DNA of 64,000 bases, taken from NCBI RefSeq assembly GCF_018141545.1, contig NZ_CP064356.1, forward strand, positions 2,431,001 through 2,495,000, given 5' to 3'. Both the position numbers and the translations under genes were made by a program. This DNA is from Miltoncostaea oceani (lineage in GTDB: Bacteria > Actinomycetota > Thermoleophilia > Miltoncostaeales > Miltoncostaeaceae). Under the pieces are notes generated by a model. It searched no databases. It had not been told where the DNA came from and saw only the letters and a program-made list of their open reading frames with translations. Positions 44,090-52,301 of the stretch are shown piece after piece (position 1 is the stretch's first letter; each line of letters starts with the position of its first letter).

Positions 44090-46242
44090 GCGGGCCGCGC
44101 GGCTACGCCCACCCCGACTACGCACGCACCCTCGGTCACCTCGGGCAGGCGCGCTGGTTGCGGGCAAGCGGCGCATCGGTCGTCGTCAGGCCGATCCCGG
44201 GGACGACCCGGCGGGACGCGGTCGGCCCCTATCCGTTGCTCGCCTGCCACGATTGGGATCGACTCGGGGACGACCTTGACGAGCTCCGGACGGAGGCGGT
44301 GTCCGTGACGGCGGTCCCCGACCCGCTCGGCGACCACGATCCAGGCCTCCTGCAGCGGGCGTTCCCGGACCTCGTGCGCCCCTACAAGACCCACTGGGTC
44401 GTCGACCTCGCGTCCTCCTGGTCCGCCGGTTTGTCGCGCCACCACCGACGACGCCTGCGCCTGGCCCGGGACGCGGTGACCGTCGAGGTCCTCGACACGC
44501 CCCGACGGGCCGGCGCGGAGTGGGCGGAGATGTACACCCACCTGGTCGTGCGCAGTTCCCTCACCGGTGTCCATGCGTTCCCGCCGGACGCCTTGGTCCG
44601 CCAGCTCGAGATCCCCGGCGCCACCGTGCTCCGGGCCGTCCGCGGAGGACGGACACACGCCATGGCCGTCTGGTACTCCGACGGATCGGGGGTCCACTAC
44701 CACCTCGGCGCGAGCGACCCGACGGGGTACGAGCTCGGCGCCTCCTACGCCCTCATGTACGGTGCCCTCGACCACTTCGCGCAGACGGGCGCCGACGTCG
44801 CCCTCCTCGGAGGCGGATCCGACCCCGAGGATCCCGACGGGGACGGGTTGGCGCGGTTCAAGCGCGGCTGGGCGACCGATCAGGTGCAGGCGTGGCTGTG
44901 CGGAAGGATCCTCGACCGGGGCGCCTACCGCTCGCTGACGCCGGGGGGTGACCGGGGGGAGTGGTTCCCCGCCTACCGCTCCGGACCGCCCCGGACGCGA
45001 CGCGTCGTCCGCGACGCCGCGGCCCCGCCCCCGGCGACCCTCCCCGGGGTCCTGGGTGGGCGACCGGCGTTCGACGAGCCGCTCCACGTTGGGCGCCCGA
45101 ACATCGGCGACCGGTCCCGTGTCATGGAGAGGATCGAGGGCATGCTCGACCGCCGATGGCTGAGCAACGACGGACCGCTGGTGCAGGAGTTCGAGGAACG
45201 CGTCGCGGAGGTCGTCGGTGTGGCCCATTGCGTCGCGACGAGCAGCGGCACCACCGGCCTCGACATCCTCGCCCGGGCGTGCGGTATGTCCGGCGAGGTC
45301 ATCGTGCCGGCCTTCACGTTTGTCGCGACCGCGCACGCACTCGCGTGGCAGGGACTCACCCCCGTGTTCTGCGACATCGGTCGCGAGACCCACCTCATCG
45401 ACCCGGCGCGGGTGGAGGAGTTGATCACGGACCGGACGACCGGGATCGTCGGTGTCCACCTCTGGGGCCGGGGGTGCGACGCCGCCGCCCTGGACGGCCT
45501 CGCGCAGCGGCACGGGCTGTCCCTGATCTTCGATGCCGCGCACGCCTTCGGATGCACGCTCGGGGGCCGACCGATCGGGCGCTTCGGGAGAGCGGAGGTG
45601 TTCAGCTTCCACGCGACGAAGTTCGTCAACGCCTTCGAGGGCGGGGCGATCGTCACGTCCGATGCCGCACTCGCCGACCGGTGCAGGAGTCTGCGCAACT
45701 TCGGTTTCGTGGACTTCGACCTCGTTGAGGGCCCCGGCACGAACGCGAAGATGCCGGAGGCGAGCGCGGCGATGGGCCTCACATCGCTGGAGTCACGTGA
45801 CGACTTCGCGCGGGCGAACGCCGAGAACGAAGCGGCCTATGCCGAGGGACTCGCCGGCCTACCCGGGATCCGCCTGACCCGACACCCCCCGGGGGAGACG
45901 GGCAACCACCAGTACGTCGTGCTCGAGGTCGGTCCGGAGGCGGGACTCTCCCGCGACCAGCTCACCGAGGCCCTCTGGGCGGACAACATCCGCGCCCGGC
46001 GGTACTTCCATCCCGGCTGCCACCGTTCCGAACCGTACCGCGAATCCTTCGCCCGCGGGGGCCGTGCACTCCCGGTCACCGACGAGGTGAGCGGGAGGGT
46101 GCTGTGCCTTCCGACCGGCACCGCGGTCAGCCCGCGCGACGTCACGCGGGTCTGTCGGGTCGTCGGCGCCATCCTGGAGGAGGGCCCCCGGGTCGCGGCG
46201 CACCTCCGGCGGGCCTCCGGCCGGGCGACGGATGCCGCCTGA
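44086..46242 (+). CDS. GNAT/FemAB-like acyltransferase fused to DegT-type sugar aminotransferase
   Basis: A 718-residue bifunctional protein, GTG overlapping the previous stop (GTGA). Residues 1-about 310: acetyltransf_6/FemAB-like domain (SRHHRRRLRLARDA, ATVLRAVRGGRTHAMAVWYS, YELGASYALMYGALDHF, ALLGGGSD, LARFKRGWATD). Residues about 345-705: PLP-dependent DegT/DnrJ/EryC1/StrS aminotransferase (CVATSSGTTGLDILARACGM, VIVPAFTFVATAHALAW, GVHLWGRGCDAAAL, FDAAHAFGC, FSFHATKFVNAFEGGAIVT with the PLP lysine at residue 512). The fusion would convert a 4-keto (or 3-keto) nucleotide sugar to an amino sugar and then N-acylate it. The matching dehydratase is not in the window. Confidence 0.88.
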   Translation: MSGPRGYAHPDYARTLGHLGQARWLRASGASVVVRPIPGTTRRDAVGPYPLLACHDWDRLGDDLDELRTEAVSVTAVPDPLGDHDPGLLQRAFPDLVRPYKTHWVVDLASSWSAGLSRHHRRRLRLARDAVTVEVLDTPRRAGAEWAEMYTHLVVRSSLTGVHAFPPDALVRQLEIPGATVLRAVRGGRTHAMAVWYSDGSGVHYHLGASDPTGYELGASYALMYGALDHFAQTGADVALLGGGSDPEDPDGDGLARFKRGWATDQVQAWLCGRILDRGAYRSLTPGGDRGEWFPAYRSGPPRTRRVVRDAAAPPPATLPGVLGGRPAFDEPLHVGRPNIGDRSRVMERIEGMLDRRWLSNDGPLVQEFEERVAEVVGVAHCVATSSGTTGLDILARACGMSGEVIVPAFTFVATAHALAWQGLTPVFCDIGRETHLIDPARVEELITDRTTGIVGVHLWGRGCDAAALDGLAQRHGLSLIFDAAHAFGCTLGGRPIGRFGRAEVFSFHATKFVNAFEGGAIVTSDAALADRCRSLRNFGFVDFDLVEGPGTNAKMPEASAAMGLTSLESRDDFARANAENEAAYAEGLAGLPGIRLTRHPPGETGNHQYVVLEVGPEAGLSRDQLTEALWADNIRARRYFHPGCHRSEPYRESFARGGRALPVTDEVSGRVLCLPTGTAVSPRDVTRVCRVVGAILEEGPRVAAHLRRASGRATDAA

Positions 46243-47188
46243 GGCGGACCGGCGCGGGGCGCGCCCGCGGGTGAGCGTCCTCCTGACGACCTACCAGCAC
46301 GAGCGCTTCATCGCCGACGCCCTCGAGGGCGTCGTGGCGCAACGGCTCGACGGACCGTGGGAGGTCATCGTCGGCGACGACGCCTCGACCGACCGCAACC
46401 GCGAGATCATCCGCGACTACGCACGGCGGTACCCCGATCTCATCCACACCCACTTCCCCGAGCGCAACCTCGGTCACGGTGGCCGCCCGATCTTCGCCCA
46501 GATGGTCGAACGCGCCCGGGGGGACCACCTCGCCGTGCTCGACGGCGACGACTACTGGACCGACCCCCGCAAGCTGGCGCGCCAGTCCGCCTACCTCGAC
46601 GCGCACCCCGGCTGCGCGATGTGCTTCCACGACGTCGTGATCCACTGGGAGGACGGGTCCGCGCCCGACAGCCGCAGCACCCGGCGGTGGGAGCCGCGAC
46701 GGTTCGGCCTGCGCCACCTGCTGGGCTCGGTCAACATCGCGGCCTGCAGCCCGATGTTCCGCCGGACGGCGCTGGCGCCCCTGCCCGAGTGGTACCGCGA
46801 CGTCATCTGGGGCGACTGGCAGCTCTACGTCCTCGCCGCCCAGCACGGTTGGATCGGCTACCTCCCCGACGCGATGGCCGTGTACCGCGTCAACGACGGA
46901 GGCGTCACATGGGCGGATGACGGCTCGGTCGTGGAGCGTGCCCGGCGTGTGGTGCGGTTCCACGGGGAGCTCGCAGGCCGCTTCGACGCCCGCCTCGACC
47001 GCGTGTTCGCCCGCTCCCGGTCGAAGGCCCTGTTCGAACTCGCGGCCGCGCAGGCCGCCGCCGGCGACGACGGCGGGGCGAGGGACAGCCTCGCCCGCAG
47101 CCTCCGCGCGTACGGCCCACGCCTCCGTCCACGCGACGCGCGCAGGCTTCTGCTGCGCCGGTCGATCGGGCGGGGGCCGCACCGTTGA
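46232..47188 (+). CDS. GT2 glycosyltransferase, first of a mosaic tandem pair
   Basis: A 318-residue GT-A enzyme, ATG 46232 overlapping the previous gene by 11 bp. Motifs: RVSVLLTTYQHERFIADALE, WEVIVGDDASTDRNREIIRD, DHLAVLDGDDYWTDPRKLAR (DGDD metal site), FHDVVIHWEDGS, VIWGDWQLYVLAAQHGWIGY. The catalytic core is almost identical at DNA level to that of the next gene, but the segment around residues 149-174 and the C-terminal 100 residues differ. Likely transfers one sugar in the block C glycan. Confidence 0.9.
   Translation: MPPEADRRGARPRVSVLLTTYQHERFIADALEGVVAQRLDGPWEVIVGDDASTDRNREIIRDYARRYPDLIHTHFPERNLGHGGRPIFAQMVERARGDHLAVLDGDDYWTDPRKLARQSAYLDAHPGCAMCFHDVVIHWEDGSAPDSRSTRRWEPRRFGLRHLLGSVNIAACSPMFRRTALAPLPEWYRDVIWGDWQLYVLAAQHGWIGYLPDAMAVYRVNDGGVTWADDGSVVERARRVVRFHGELAGRFDARLDRVFARSRSKALFELAAAQAAAGDDGGARDSLARSLRAYGPRLRPRDARRLLLRRSIGRGPHR
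46274..46887 (+). repeat. mosaic direct repeat, copy 1 (copy 2 at 47194-47807)
   Basis: Both copies are 614 bp and offset by exactly 920 bp without indels. 46274-46675 differs from copy 2 at one base only (C 46393 versus T 47313). 46676-46754 is strongly diverged. 46755-46887 is identical again. Similarity then drops through the rest of both genes. Confidence 0.95.
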
Positions 47189-48126
47189 GGCTCAGCGTCC
47201 TCCTGACGACCTACCAGCACGAGCGCTTCATCGCCGACGCCCTCGAGGGCGTCGTGGCGCAACGGCTCGACGGACCGTGGGAGGTCATCGTCGGCGACGA
47301 CGCCTCGACCGATCGCAACCGCGAGATCATCCGCGACTACGCACGGCGGTACCCCGATCTCATCCACACCCACTTCCCCGAGCGCAACCTCGGTCACGGT
47401 GGCCGCCCGATCTTCGCCCAGATGGTCGAACGCGCCCGGGGGGACCACCTCGCCGTGCTCGACGGCGACGACTACTGGACCGACCCCCGCAAGCTGGCGC
47501 GCCAGTCCGCCTACCTCGACGCGCACCCCGGCTGCGCGATGTGCTTCCACGACGTCGTGATCCACTGGGAGGACGGGTCCGCGCCCGACAGCCGCGTCAC
47601 CGGACGCCGGACACGTCGGCGCTCGGAGATGCGACACGTCCTGGGATCGACGAGCATCGGCGCGTGCAGCCCGCTGTTCCGCCGGACGGCGCTGGCGCCC
47701 CTGCCCGAGTGGTACCGCGACGTCATCTGGGGCGACTGGCAGCTCTACGTCCTCGCCGCCCAGCACGGTTGGATCGGCTACCTCCCCGACGCGATGGCCG
47801 TGTACCGGATCCACGAGGGCAGCACCACATGGGGCTCGTGGACCACGGCCCTGGAGCGGGCCGAGCAGATCGCCCGATTCCACCGGGAGCTCACGGGCCG
47901 CCTCGACACCCGGTTCGACGCGGCCTTGGCGCGCGCCCGGGCGAAGGCGCTGTTCCTGCTGGCCCGGGAGCACGCGGCCGTCGGCGACCGCGGCGCGGCG
48001 CGGCGGGCGCTCGCTCAGAGCCTCCGCTCACGGGGACTGCGACCCCGCCCGCAGGACGCGCGGCGTCTCGCTCTCCGGCTCAGGCTCCGGGACGCCCCGG
48101 AGCGATCAGCGACGGGTCAGGGGTAG
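47185..48126 (+). CDS. GT2 glycosyltransferase, second of a mosaic tandem pair
   Basis: A 313-residue GT-A enzyme starting at TTG 47185 that overlaps the previous stop (TTGA). Its first 135 residues (RLSVLLTTYQHERFIADALE onward) and residues 165-208 are the same as in the preceding gene. The middle segment (RVTGRRTRRRSEMRHVLGST) and the C-terminus (RIHEGSTTWGSWTTALERAE onward) are not. The differing segment lies after the metal site where acceptor contacts are expected, so the pair may share a donor and differ in acceptor. The 3' end overlaps the convergent methyltransferase by 10 bp. Confidence 0.9.
   Translation: MRLSVLLTTYQHERFIADALEGVVAQRLDGPWEVIVGDDASTDRNREIIRDYARRYPDLIHTHFPERNLGHGGRPIFAQMVERARGDHLAVLDGDDYWTDPRKLARQSAYLDAHPGCAMCFHDVVIHWEDGSAPDSRVTGRRTRRRSEMRHVLGSTSIGACSPLFRRTALAPLPEWYRDVIWGDWQLYVLAAQHGWIGYLPDAMAVYRIHEGSTTWGSWTTALERAEQIARFHRELTGRLDTRFDAALARARAKALFLLAREHAAVGDRGAARRALAQSLRSRGLRPRPQDARRLALRLRLRDAPERSATGQG
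47194..47807 (+). repeat. mosaic direct repeat, copy 2
   Basis: Partner of 46274-46887. Diverged island at 47596-47674 between two near-identical arms of 402 and 133 bp. Confidence 0.95.
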
Positions 48127-48743
48127 ACGTAGGTCGTGTACTCGTAAAGGCCGTAATCGCTCCTCATCACGAACGACCGGCCGAAACGCGCGATGAGGAA
48201 ATCCGCGAGGCGGTCGTGCGGGACGTGGAAGAGATCGTCCCGCTCCCAGTCGACGTGCGACGACATGACGTTGAAGGCGAAGCCGACCCGCGCGAGTGAC
48301 GCGAGCACGACCAGCATGGCGGTGAAGTACTCCCACATGTCCTCGAACGGGATGTCCATCTTCATGGTGAACACGCCGTTGGCGACCACGTAGTCGTGAC
48401 GTGGCGGCAGCACCTCACCCGACAGGACGTCTGCAGCGTAGACGCTGACGTCAGGGTGTTTTTCCGCCATCAACCGCCGGAAGGCCGGGGACAGGTCGTG
48501 CCCCGCATAGGCGATGTCGGTCCGTCCCGCCGCGAGCAGGTGGTCGTACAGGTGGCCGGCACCGCAGCCGAAGTCGAGGAGCGTCACGGGGCGTGCTCCT
48601 CCCGCTCGGATCACGTCCAGCATGACCTCGTAGCGCCTGGATGCGTCGCCGGCGTGCGGCCAGCCCACCCCCAGGTGGCTGTCACCGTGCCGAGCGAGGT
48701 AATCCTCGCAGGCCCGCACGATCCTCGACTGCGCCCCGGTCAC
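48117..48743 (-). CDS. class I SAM-dependent methyltransferase
   Basis: A 208-residue methyltransferase, GTG 48743. Motif I is VTLLDFGCGAGHLYDHLLAA, then YAGHDLSPAFRRLMAEKHPD, DYVVANGVFTMKMD and GFAFNVMSSHVDWERDDLFH. The last segment with HVP and ending YEYTTYVYP is typical of small methyltransferases in glycan loci. Target unknown; probably a sugar hydroxyl or a non-reducing end cap for the ABC-exported glycan. Confidence 0.85.
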   Translation of the reverse strand: MTGAQSRIVRACEDYLARHGDSHLGVGWPHAGDASRRYEVMLDVIRAGGARPVTLLDFGCGAGHLYDHLLAAGRTDIAYAGHDLSPAFRRLMAEKHPDVSVYAADVLSGEVLPPRHDYVVANGVFTMKMDIPFEDMWEYFTAMLVVLASLARVGFAFNVMSSHVDWERDDLFHVPHDRLADFLIARFGRSFVMRSDYGLYEYTTYVYP

Positions 48744-48818
48744 CCCGGCCGCCCCGGCCGCCCCCCGTTAGGCTGCTGCATCCCCGCAGCATCGCAGGTG
48801 CCGATCCACCCCGGTGCG

Positions 48819-50021
48819 TCACGTCACCCGGGGCGTGCGCTTGACGCGGCGATACACCGCCTCGGCACGCTGCGCCGCGATCTCCCAGCTCGACTCCTCC
48901 GTGACCCAGCGCCGCCCGGCGCACGCGTGAGCGGCGGCCCGCTCGGGATCGGTCAGGAGGGTGATGAGGGCGCCCGCGAAGGCCGCGGCGTCGCCGGGTG
49001 GGACGGCGATGCCCACGCCGGAGGCGTCGATCGTCGCGCCGATGTCGCCGACCCGCGTCCCGACCACCGGTCGACCGAGCGCGAGCGCCAGGAACACGAC
49101 CCCGCTCTGGTAGCCCTCCCGGTACGGCAGGGCCACCACGCTCGCCCGGGCGAAGACCGCGCGGGTGTCCTCGACCGAGACGTAGCCGGACACCGCTCGC
49201 ACGGCGTCGCCGAATTGGCGACACCGTTCGGCGACCCATTCCTCCGTGATCTCGCGTGTCGCGACGCCCGCGAGTTCCAGTCGCGCATCAGGCACCTGCA
49301 CCCGCACCCGCGCGAAGGCGTCCAACAGGACGTCGATCCCCTTGTAGCCGGCCCAGCTCCCGTAGAAGAGGATCGTGGGCGGTCCGTTCGCGGGCGGCAG
49401 CGGCCCCCCGAAGATCCTCTCGTCACCGTGCGGCACCACCGCCACCTCGGCGGGCGTCCGCCAGGTCGCGGCGAAGCGACGTCGCGAGTCGTCGCCGTGG
49501 ACCAGCACCGCATCCATGCGCCGGTACGCGCGGCCGAGCAGGACCCGTAGGAGCGGTCCGCACCGCAACTGCGACCGGCTGCCGGGGCGGCGATCGAACG
49601 GCACGACGTTGTGGCACATGTCGACGACGGCCGTCCCACCGCTGCTTGCGGCGACCCATGTCGCTCCGAGACCGTCCACGAGAGTGCGCAGATCACCGAG
49701 CTGGACGATGTCGGGGTCGTGACGGCGGACGTGCCGGGCGACGTGGAGCCACGCTCGGACGAGGATCAGTCCGCGCCCGGCTCGCTGCAGGGGCGTGAGC
49801 CACCCGTGCAGCAGGCGTGCCCCGGGGTCGAAAGCCGGCAGCACCGTGGTCAGGCGGGCTCTCGTCAGCCTGCCGGTCAGCTCGGTCGCGCGGGACGTGA
49901 GCACCTCCACGTCGTGCCCCCTCGCGGCGAGGGCATCGGCCATCTGGCCCGCATGTTGGGGAAGGGCCCCGCGCGGCTGGAACTCCACGATGGTGACCGT
50001 CAGGGCACGCGGCGTGCTCAC
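48819..50021 (-). CDS. GT4 glycosyltransferase
   Basis: A 400-residue GT-B enzyme, GTG 50021 overlapping the upstream gene's stop (GTGA). N-terminal half: LTVTIVEFQPRGALPQHAGQ, MADALAARGHDVEVLTSRA, AVVDMCHNVVPFDRRPGSRS. Donor half: VAVVPHGDERIFGG, ILFYGSWAGYKGIDVLLDAF, SVVALPYREGYQSGVVFLAL, PVVGTRVGDIGATI. The usual first Glu of EX7E is kept (REGYQSG). Translationally coupled to the gene before it. Confidence 0.88.
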   Translation of the reverse strand: MSTPRALTVTIVEFQPRGALPQHAGQMADALAARGHDVEVLTSRATELTGRLTRARLTTVLPAFDPGARLLHGWLTPLQRAGRGLILVRAWLHVARHVRRHDPDIVQLGDLRTLVDGLGATWVAASSGGTAVVDMCHNVVPFDRRPGSRSQLRCGPLLRVLLGRAYRRMDAVLVHGDDSRRRFAATWRTPAEVAVVPHGDERIFGGPLPPANGPPTILFYGSWAGYKGIDVLLDAFARVRVQVPDARLELAGVATREITEEWVAERCRQFGDAVRAVSGYVSVEDTRAVFARASVVALPYREGYQSGVVFLALALGRPVVGTRVGDIGATIDASGVGIAVPPGDAAAFAGALITLLTDPERAAAHACAGRRWVTEESSWEIAAQRAEAVYRRVKRTPRVT

Positions 50022-51082
50022 CCGGACCGCCGCGGGAGGCCGTCGTAGACCGCGAGGTACGCGGCGACCATCGCCGCGTCCGACCTGCCGGCGACCGCAG
50101 CGCTCGCACGCTCACCGAGCAGGCTCGCGAGTGCGCCGTCCTCGAGGATCCTCCGCATGGCACGCGCCATCCCCTCGGCGTCGTCGGAGGGCACGAGGAG
50201 GCCCGTCACCCCGTCGTCGACGAGGTCCGGGATCCCCGTCACGTCCGTCGCGACGACCGGACGACCGGCCGCCATCGCCTCGAGGACGACGAGGGGCAGC
50301 CCCTCCCATCTCGACGGCACGACGACCACATCGGCGGCACCGAGGATCTCCCGGGCGTCGTCCCTCGCGCCCGCGAGGCGTACACGTTCCGCCACGCCGC
50401 ACCGTGCCGCGCATGCCTCGATGGACACCCTCGAGGGACCCTCCCCGACGATGAGGAGTGCGGCGTCCGGCACCCCACGCAACGCCTCGACCGCGAGCTC
50501 GAGGTTCTTCTGGGGCACGAGGCGCCCGACGGCGACGACGATCCGACGGTCGGCGGGGAGCCCGAACCGCCGCGCCAGCACCCCGCGATCCATCGGCGCG
50601 GGGGCGGGCCCCACCGCGTTCTCGATGACCGCGTGCGGGTGGAGCCCGACGGACCCGAGGCGCCGCCCCACGCCGGCGCCACATGCGACGACCGGCAGAC
50701 CCGCGAACCTGAGGGCACGCGCCGTCGCGGGGTAGTCCCCGTCCGGCACCCCCTGGACGCCGGCGACCGCCGCCACCCGCCGTCCCCTCAGGGTCGGGAG
50801 CGCGACGGCCACCGCCATGCCAGGATTCTGCGCGTGGACGACATCCGGACGCCACCGCCGCACCGCCATCCCGACCGCCCACGCGGCGGCGGGGAGTCTC
50901 CGGAGCCGGCGATCGATCATCGGCAGGTCGAAGACGGGACACCGGAGCGTCGCCGAGAGGGGGCCGGGATGGGCGGCGAACGCGACGTCGTGACCCCGCG
51001 CCCCGGCGCCGGACGCGAGGGTCACGAGCACGCGCTCGGCTCCACCGCGGGCCATCTCCTGGACGACGAACAGGATGCGCAG
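50018..51082 (-). CDS. GT4 glycosyltransferase with probable CTG start
   Basis: About 354 residues. The family N-terminus (LRILFVVQEMARGGAERVLV) begins at CTG 51082; the first canonical start (ATG 51055) would remove the first beta strand and has AGGAG with no spacing. The CTG has GGAG nine bases upstream and a TAGCCT -10 about 40 bp upstream, and the frame closes at a TAG just beyond without any ATG or GTG. Other motifs: DVVHAQNPGMAVAVALPTLR, VGRLVPQKNLELAVEALRGV, VVPSRWEGLPLVVLEAMAAG, PVVATDVTGIPDLVDDGVTG. Cytoplasmic transferase of unknown sugar. Confidence 0.82.
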   Translation of the reverse strand: MRILFVVQEMARGGAERVLVTLASGAGARGHDVAFAAHPGPLSATLRCPVFDLPMIDRRLRRLPAAAWAVGMAVRRWRPDVVHAQNPGMAVAVALPTLRGRRVAAVAGVQGVPDGDYPATARALRFAGLPVVACGAGVGRRLGSVGLHPHAVIENAVGPAPAPMDRGVLARRFGLPADRRIVVAVGRLVPQKNLELAVEALRGVPDAALLIVGEGPSRVSIEACAARCGVAERVRLAGARDDAREILGAADVVVVPSRWEGLPLVVLEAMAAGRPVVATDVTGIPDLVDDGVTGLLVPSDDAEGMARAMRRILEDGALASLLGERASAAVAGRSDAAMVAAYLAVYDGLPRRSG

Positions 51083-51122
51083 GGCGGGGTGCTCCGGGGA
51101 CGGGTGGTCACTCCGATGGGCG

Positions 51123-51128
51123 AGGCTA
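51123..51128 (-). promoter_or_regulatory. -10 element for the GT4 pair 51082-48819
   Basis: TAGCCT on the minus strand. A start about seven bases downstream gives a leader of some 33 nt holding GGAG before CTG 51082. Confidence 0.4.
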
Positions 51129-51138
51129 GCAGCGGCGC

Positions 51139-51166
51139 GCCCCGGGCCCCCGAGAGGGCCCGGGGC
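51139..51166 (+). promoter_or_regulatory. perfect GC hairpin covering the ribosome-binding region
   Basis: GCCCCGGGCCC and GGGCCCGGGGC pair over 11 bp with a CCGAGA loop. The right arm ends two bases before ATG 51169 and contains the only Shine-Dalgarno-like GGGG. Folded RNA would hide the start, so it may be a translational control element. It could alternatively act as a transcription barrier between divergent genes. Confidence 0.6.
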
Positions 51167-51168
51167 GG

Positions 51169-52293
51169 ATGACCGCCCCCCCGGGTCGGAGGATCCGCGT
51201 CGTCATGGTCGAGCATCCGGGGGACGGTGGCGTCCCCCGGCACGTCGCGGACCTCGCGGCCGCGCTCGATCCCGGGGAGTTCGAGGTCGTCGTCGCCTGC
51301 CCGCCGCAGTCCTCCGCCTGGCGTGAGCTCCAGGCGCGCCCCGACATCTCCCTCGTCGCCATGCCGGGGGACCGCGACCCGGCGGTCGCCCACCCCCGCA
51401 CACTCTCGCGCCTGCGGCAGCTCATCGCGTCGGCCGACGTCGTCCACGCCCACTCGACGATCGCCGGCTCCCTCGTCCGCGGTCTCGCCCGCATCCAGGG
51501 GCGGACCGACCGTTGCGTCTTCACCCCGCACGCGTGGTCGTTCTGGAGCGGCGGCCGCGCGCGGGCACGGATCTTCCAGGTCGCCGAGCGTCGGTGCGCT
51601 CCCTGGACCGGCGCGATCATCGCCGTCTCGGACGCCGAGATGCGCGCCGGTCTGGACGCCGGCATCGGACACGTCGGCAGCTACCACGTCGTCCCGAACG
51701 GCATCGACCTCGACCGGTTTGCCGCGCCGTGGGCGGGGGAGGACGGCCCCGTCGTCCACATTGGGCGCCTCGCACGGCAGAAACGCCCGGATCTCCTCAT
51801 CGAGGCGTTCCGCAGACTTCATCCGGCCGAGCCGGGATGCCGGCTCGTGCTGGCCGGGGAGGGCCCCCTCCGTGGGAGCATCGAGACCACGATCCGCGAC
51901 GCGGGACTCGGGACCGCCATCTCCGTCCTCGGCGAGCGCGACGACGTCCCCGCGATCCTCGCCGGCGCACGCTGCCTCGTCCTGGCGAGTGACTACGAGG
52001 GCTGCCCCATCTCCGCGATCGAGGGTCTCGCCGCCGGCACGCCGGTGGTCGCGACCGCCGTCGGGGGCACCCCGGAGGTCGTCACCGACGGCGTCACGGG
52101 ACTCCTGGTGCCCCCGCGGGATCCCGACGCCCTCGCGGCGGCCATCGGCGCACTGTGGCGCGACCCGGTCCTCGGAAGGTCGCTCGGCGGGGCGGGCCGC
52201 GAGCACGCGCGCGAGCGGTTCTCCCGTGACCGCATGGCGCAGGGCACGATGCAGGTGTATCGGGGCATCGTCCGCTCCGCGACGCCGCGCTGA
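51169..52293 (+). CDS. GT4 glycosyltransferase
   Basis: A 374-residue GT-B enzyme. Motifs: RIRVVMVEHPGDGGVPRHVA, VVHAHSTIAGSLVRGLARIQ, FTPHAWSFWSG, VVPNGIDLDRF, VVHIGRLARQKRPDLLIEAF, VLASDYEGCPISAIEGLAAG, TPVVATAVGGTPEVVTDGVT. Intact donor site (E...E). The start lies directly behind a perfect GC hairpin, which may limit translation. Probably co-transcribed with the GT2 gene that follows after 8 bp. Confidence 0.88.
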   Translation: MTAPPGRRIRVVMVEHPGDGGVPRHVADLAAALDPGEFEVVVACPPQSSAWRELQARPDISLVAMPGDRDPAVAHPRTLSRLRQLIASADVVHAHSTIAGSLVRGLARIQGRTDRCVFTPHAWSFWSGGRARARIFQVAERRCAPWTGAIIAVSDAEMRAGLDAGIGHVGSYHVVPNGIDLDRFAAPWAGEDGPVVHIGRLARQKRPDLLIEAFRRLHPAEPGCRLVLAGEGPLRGSIETTIRDAGLGTAISVLGERDDVPAILAGARCLVLASDYEGCPISAIEGLAAGTPVVATAVGGTPEVVTDGVTGLLVPPRDPDALAAAIGALWRDPVLGRSLGGAGREHARERFSRDRMAQGTMQVYRGIVRSATPR

Positions 52294-52301
52294 GACCGCG
52301 G

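Noticed and set aside
46232-48126. The tandem GT2 genes as an assembly duplication error
   Set aside because: The diverged island and diverged C-termini with intact frames in both copies cannot come from simple mis-assembly, although read support should still be checked.
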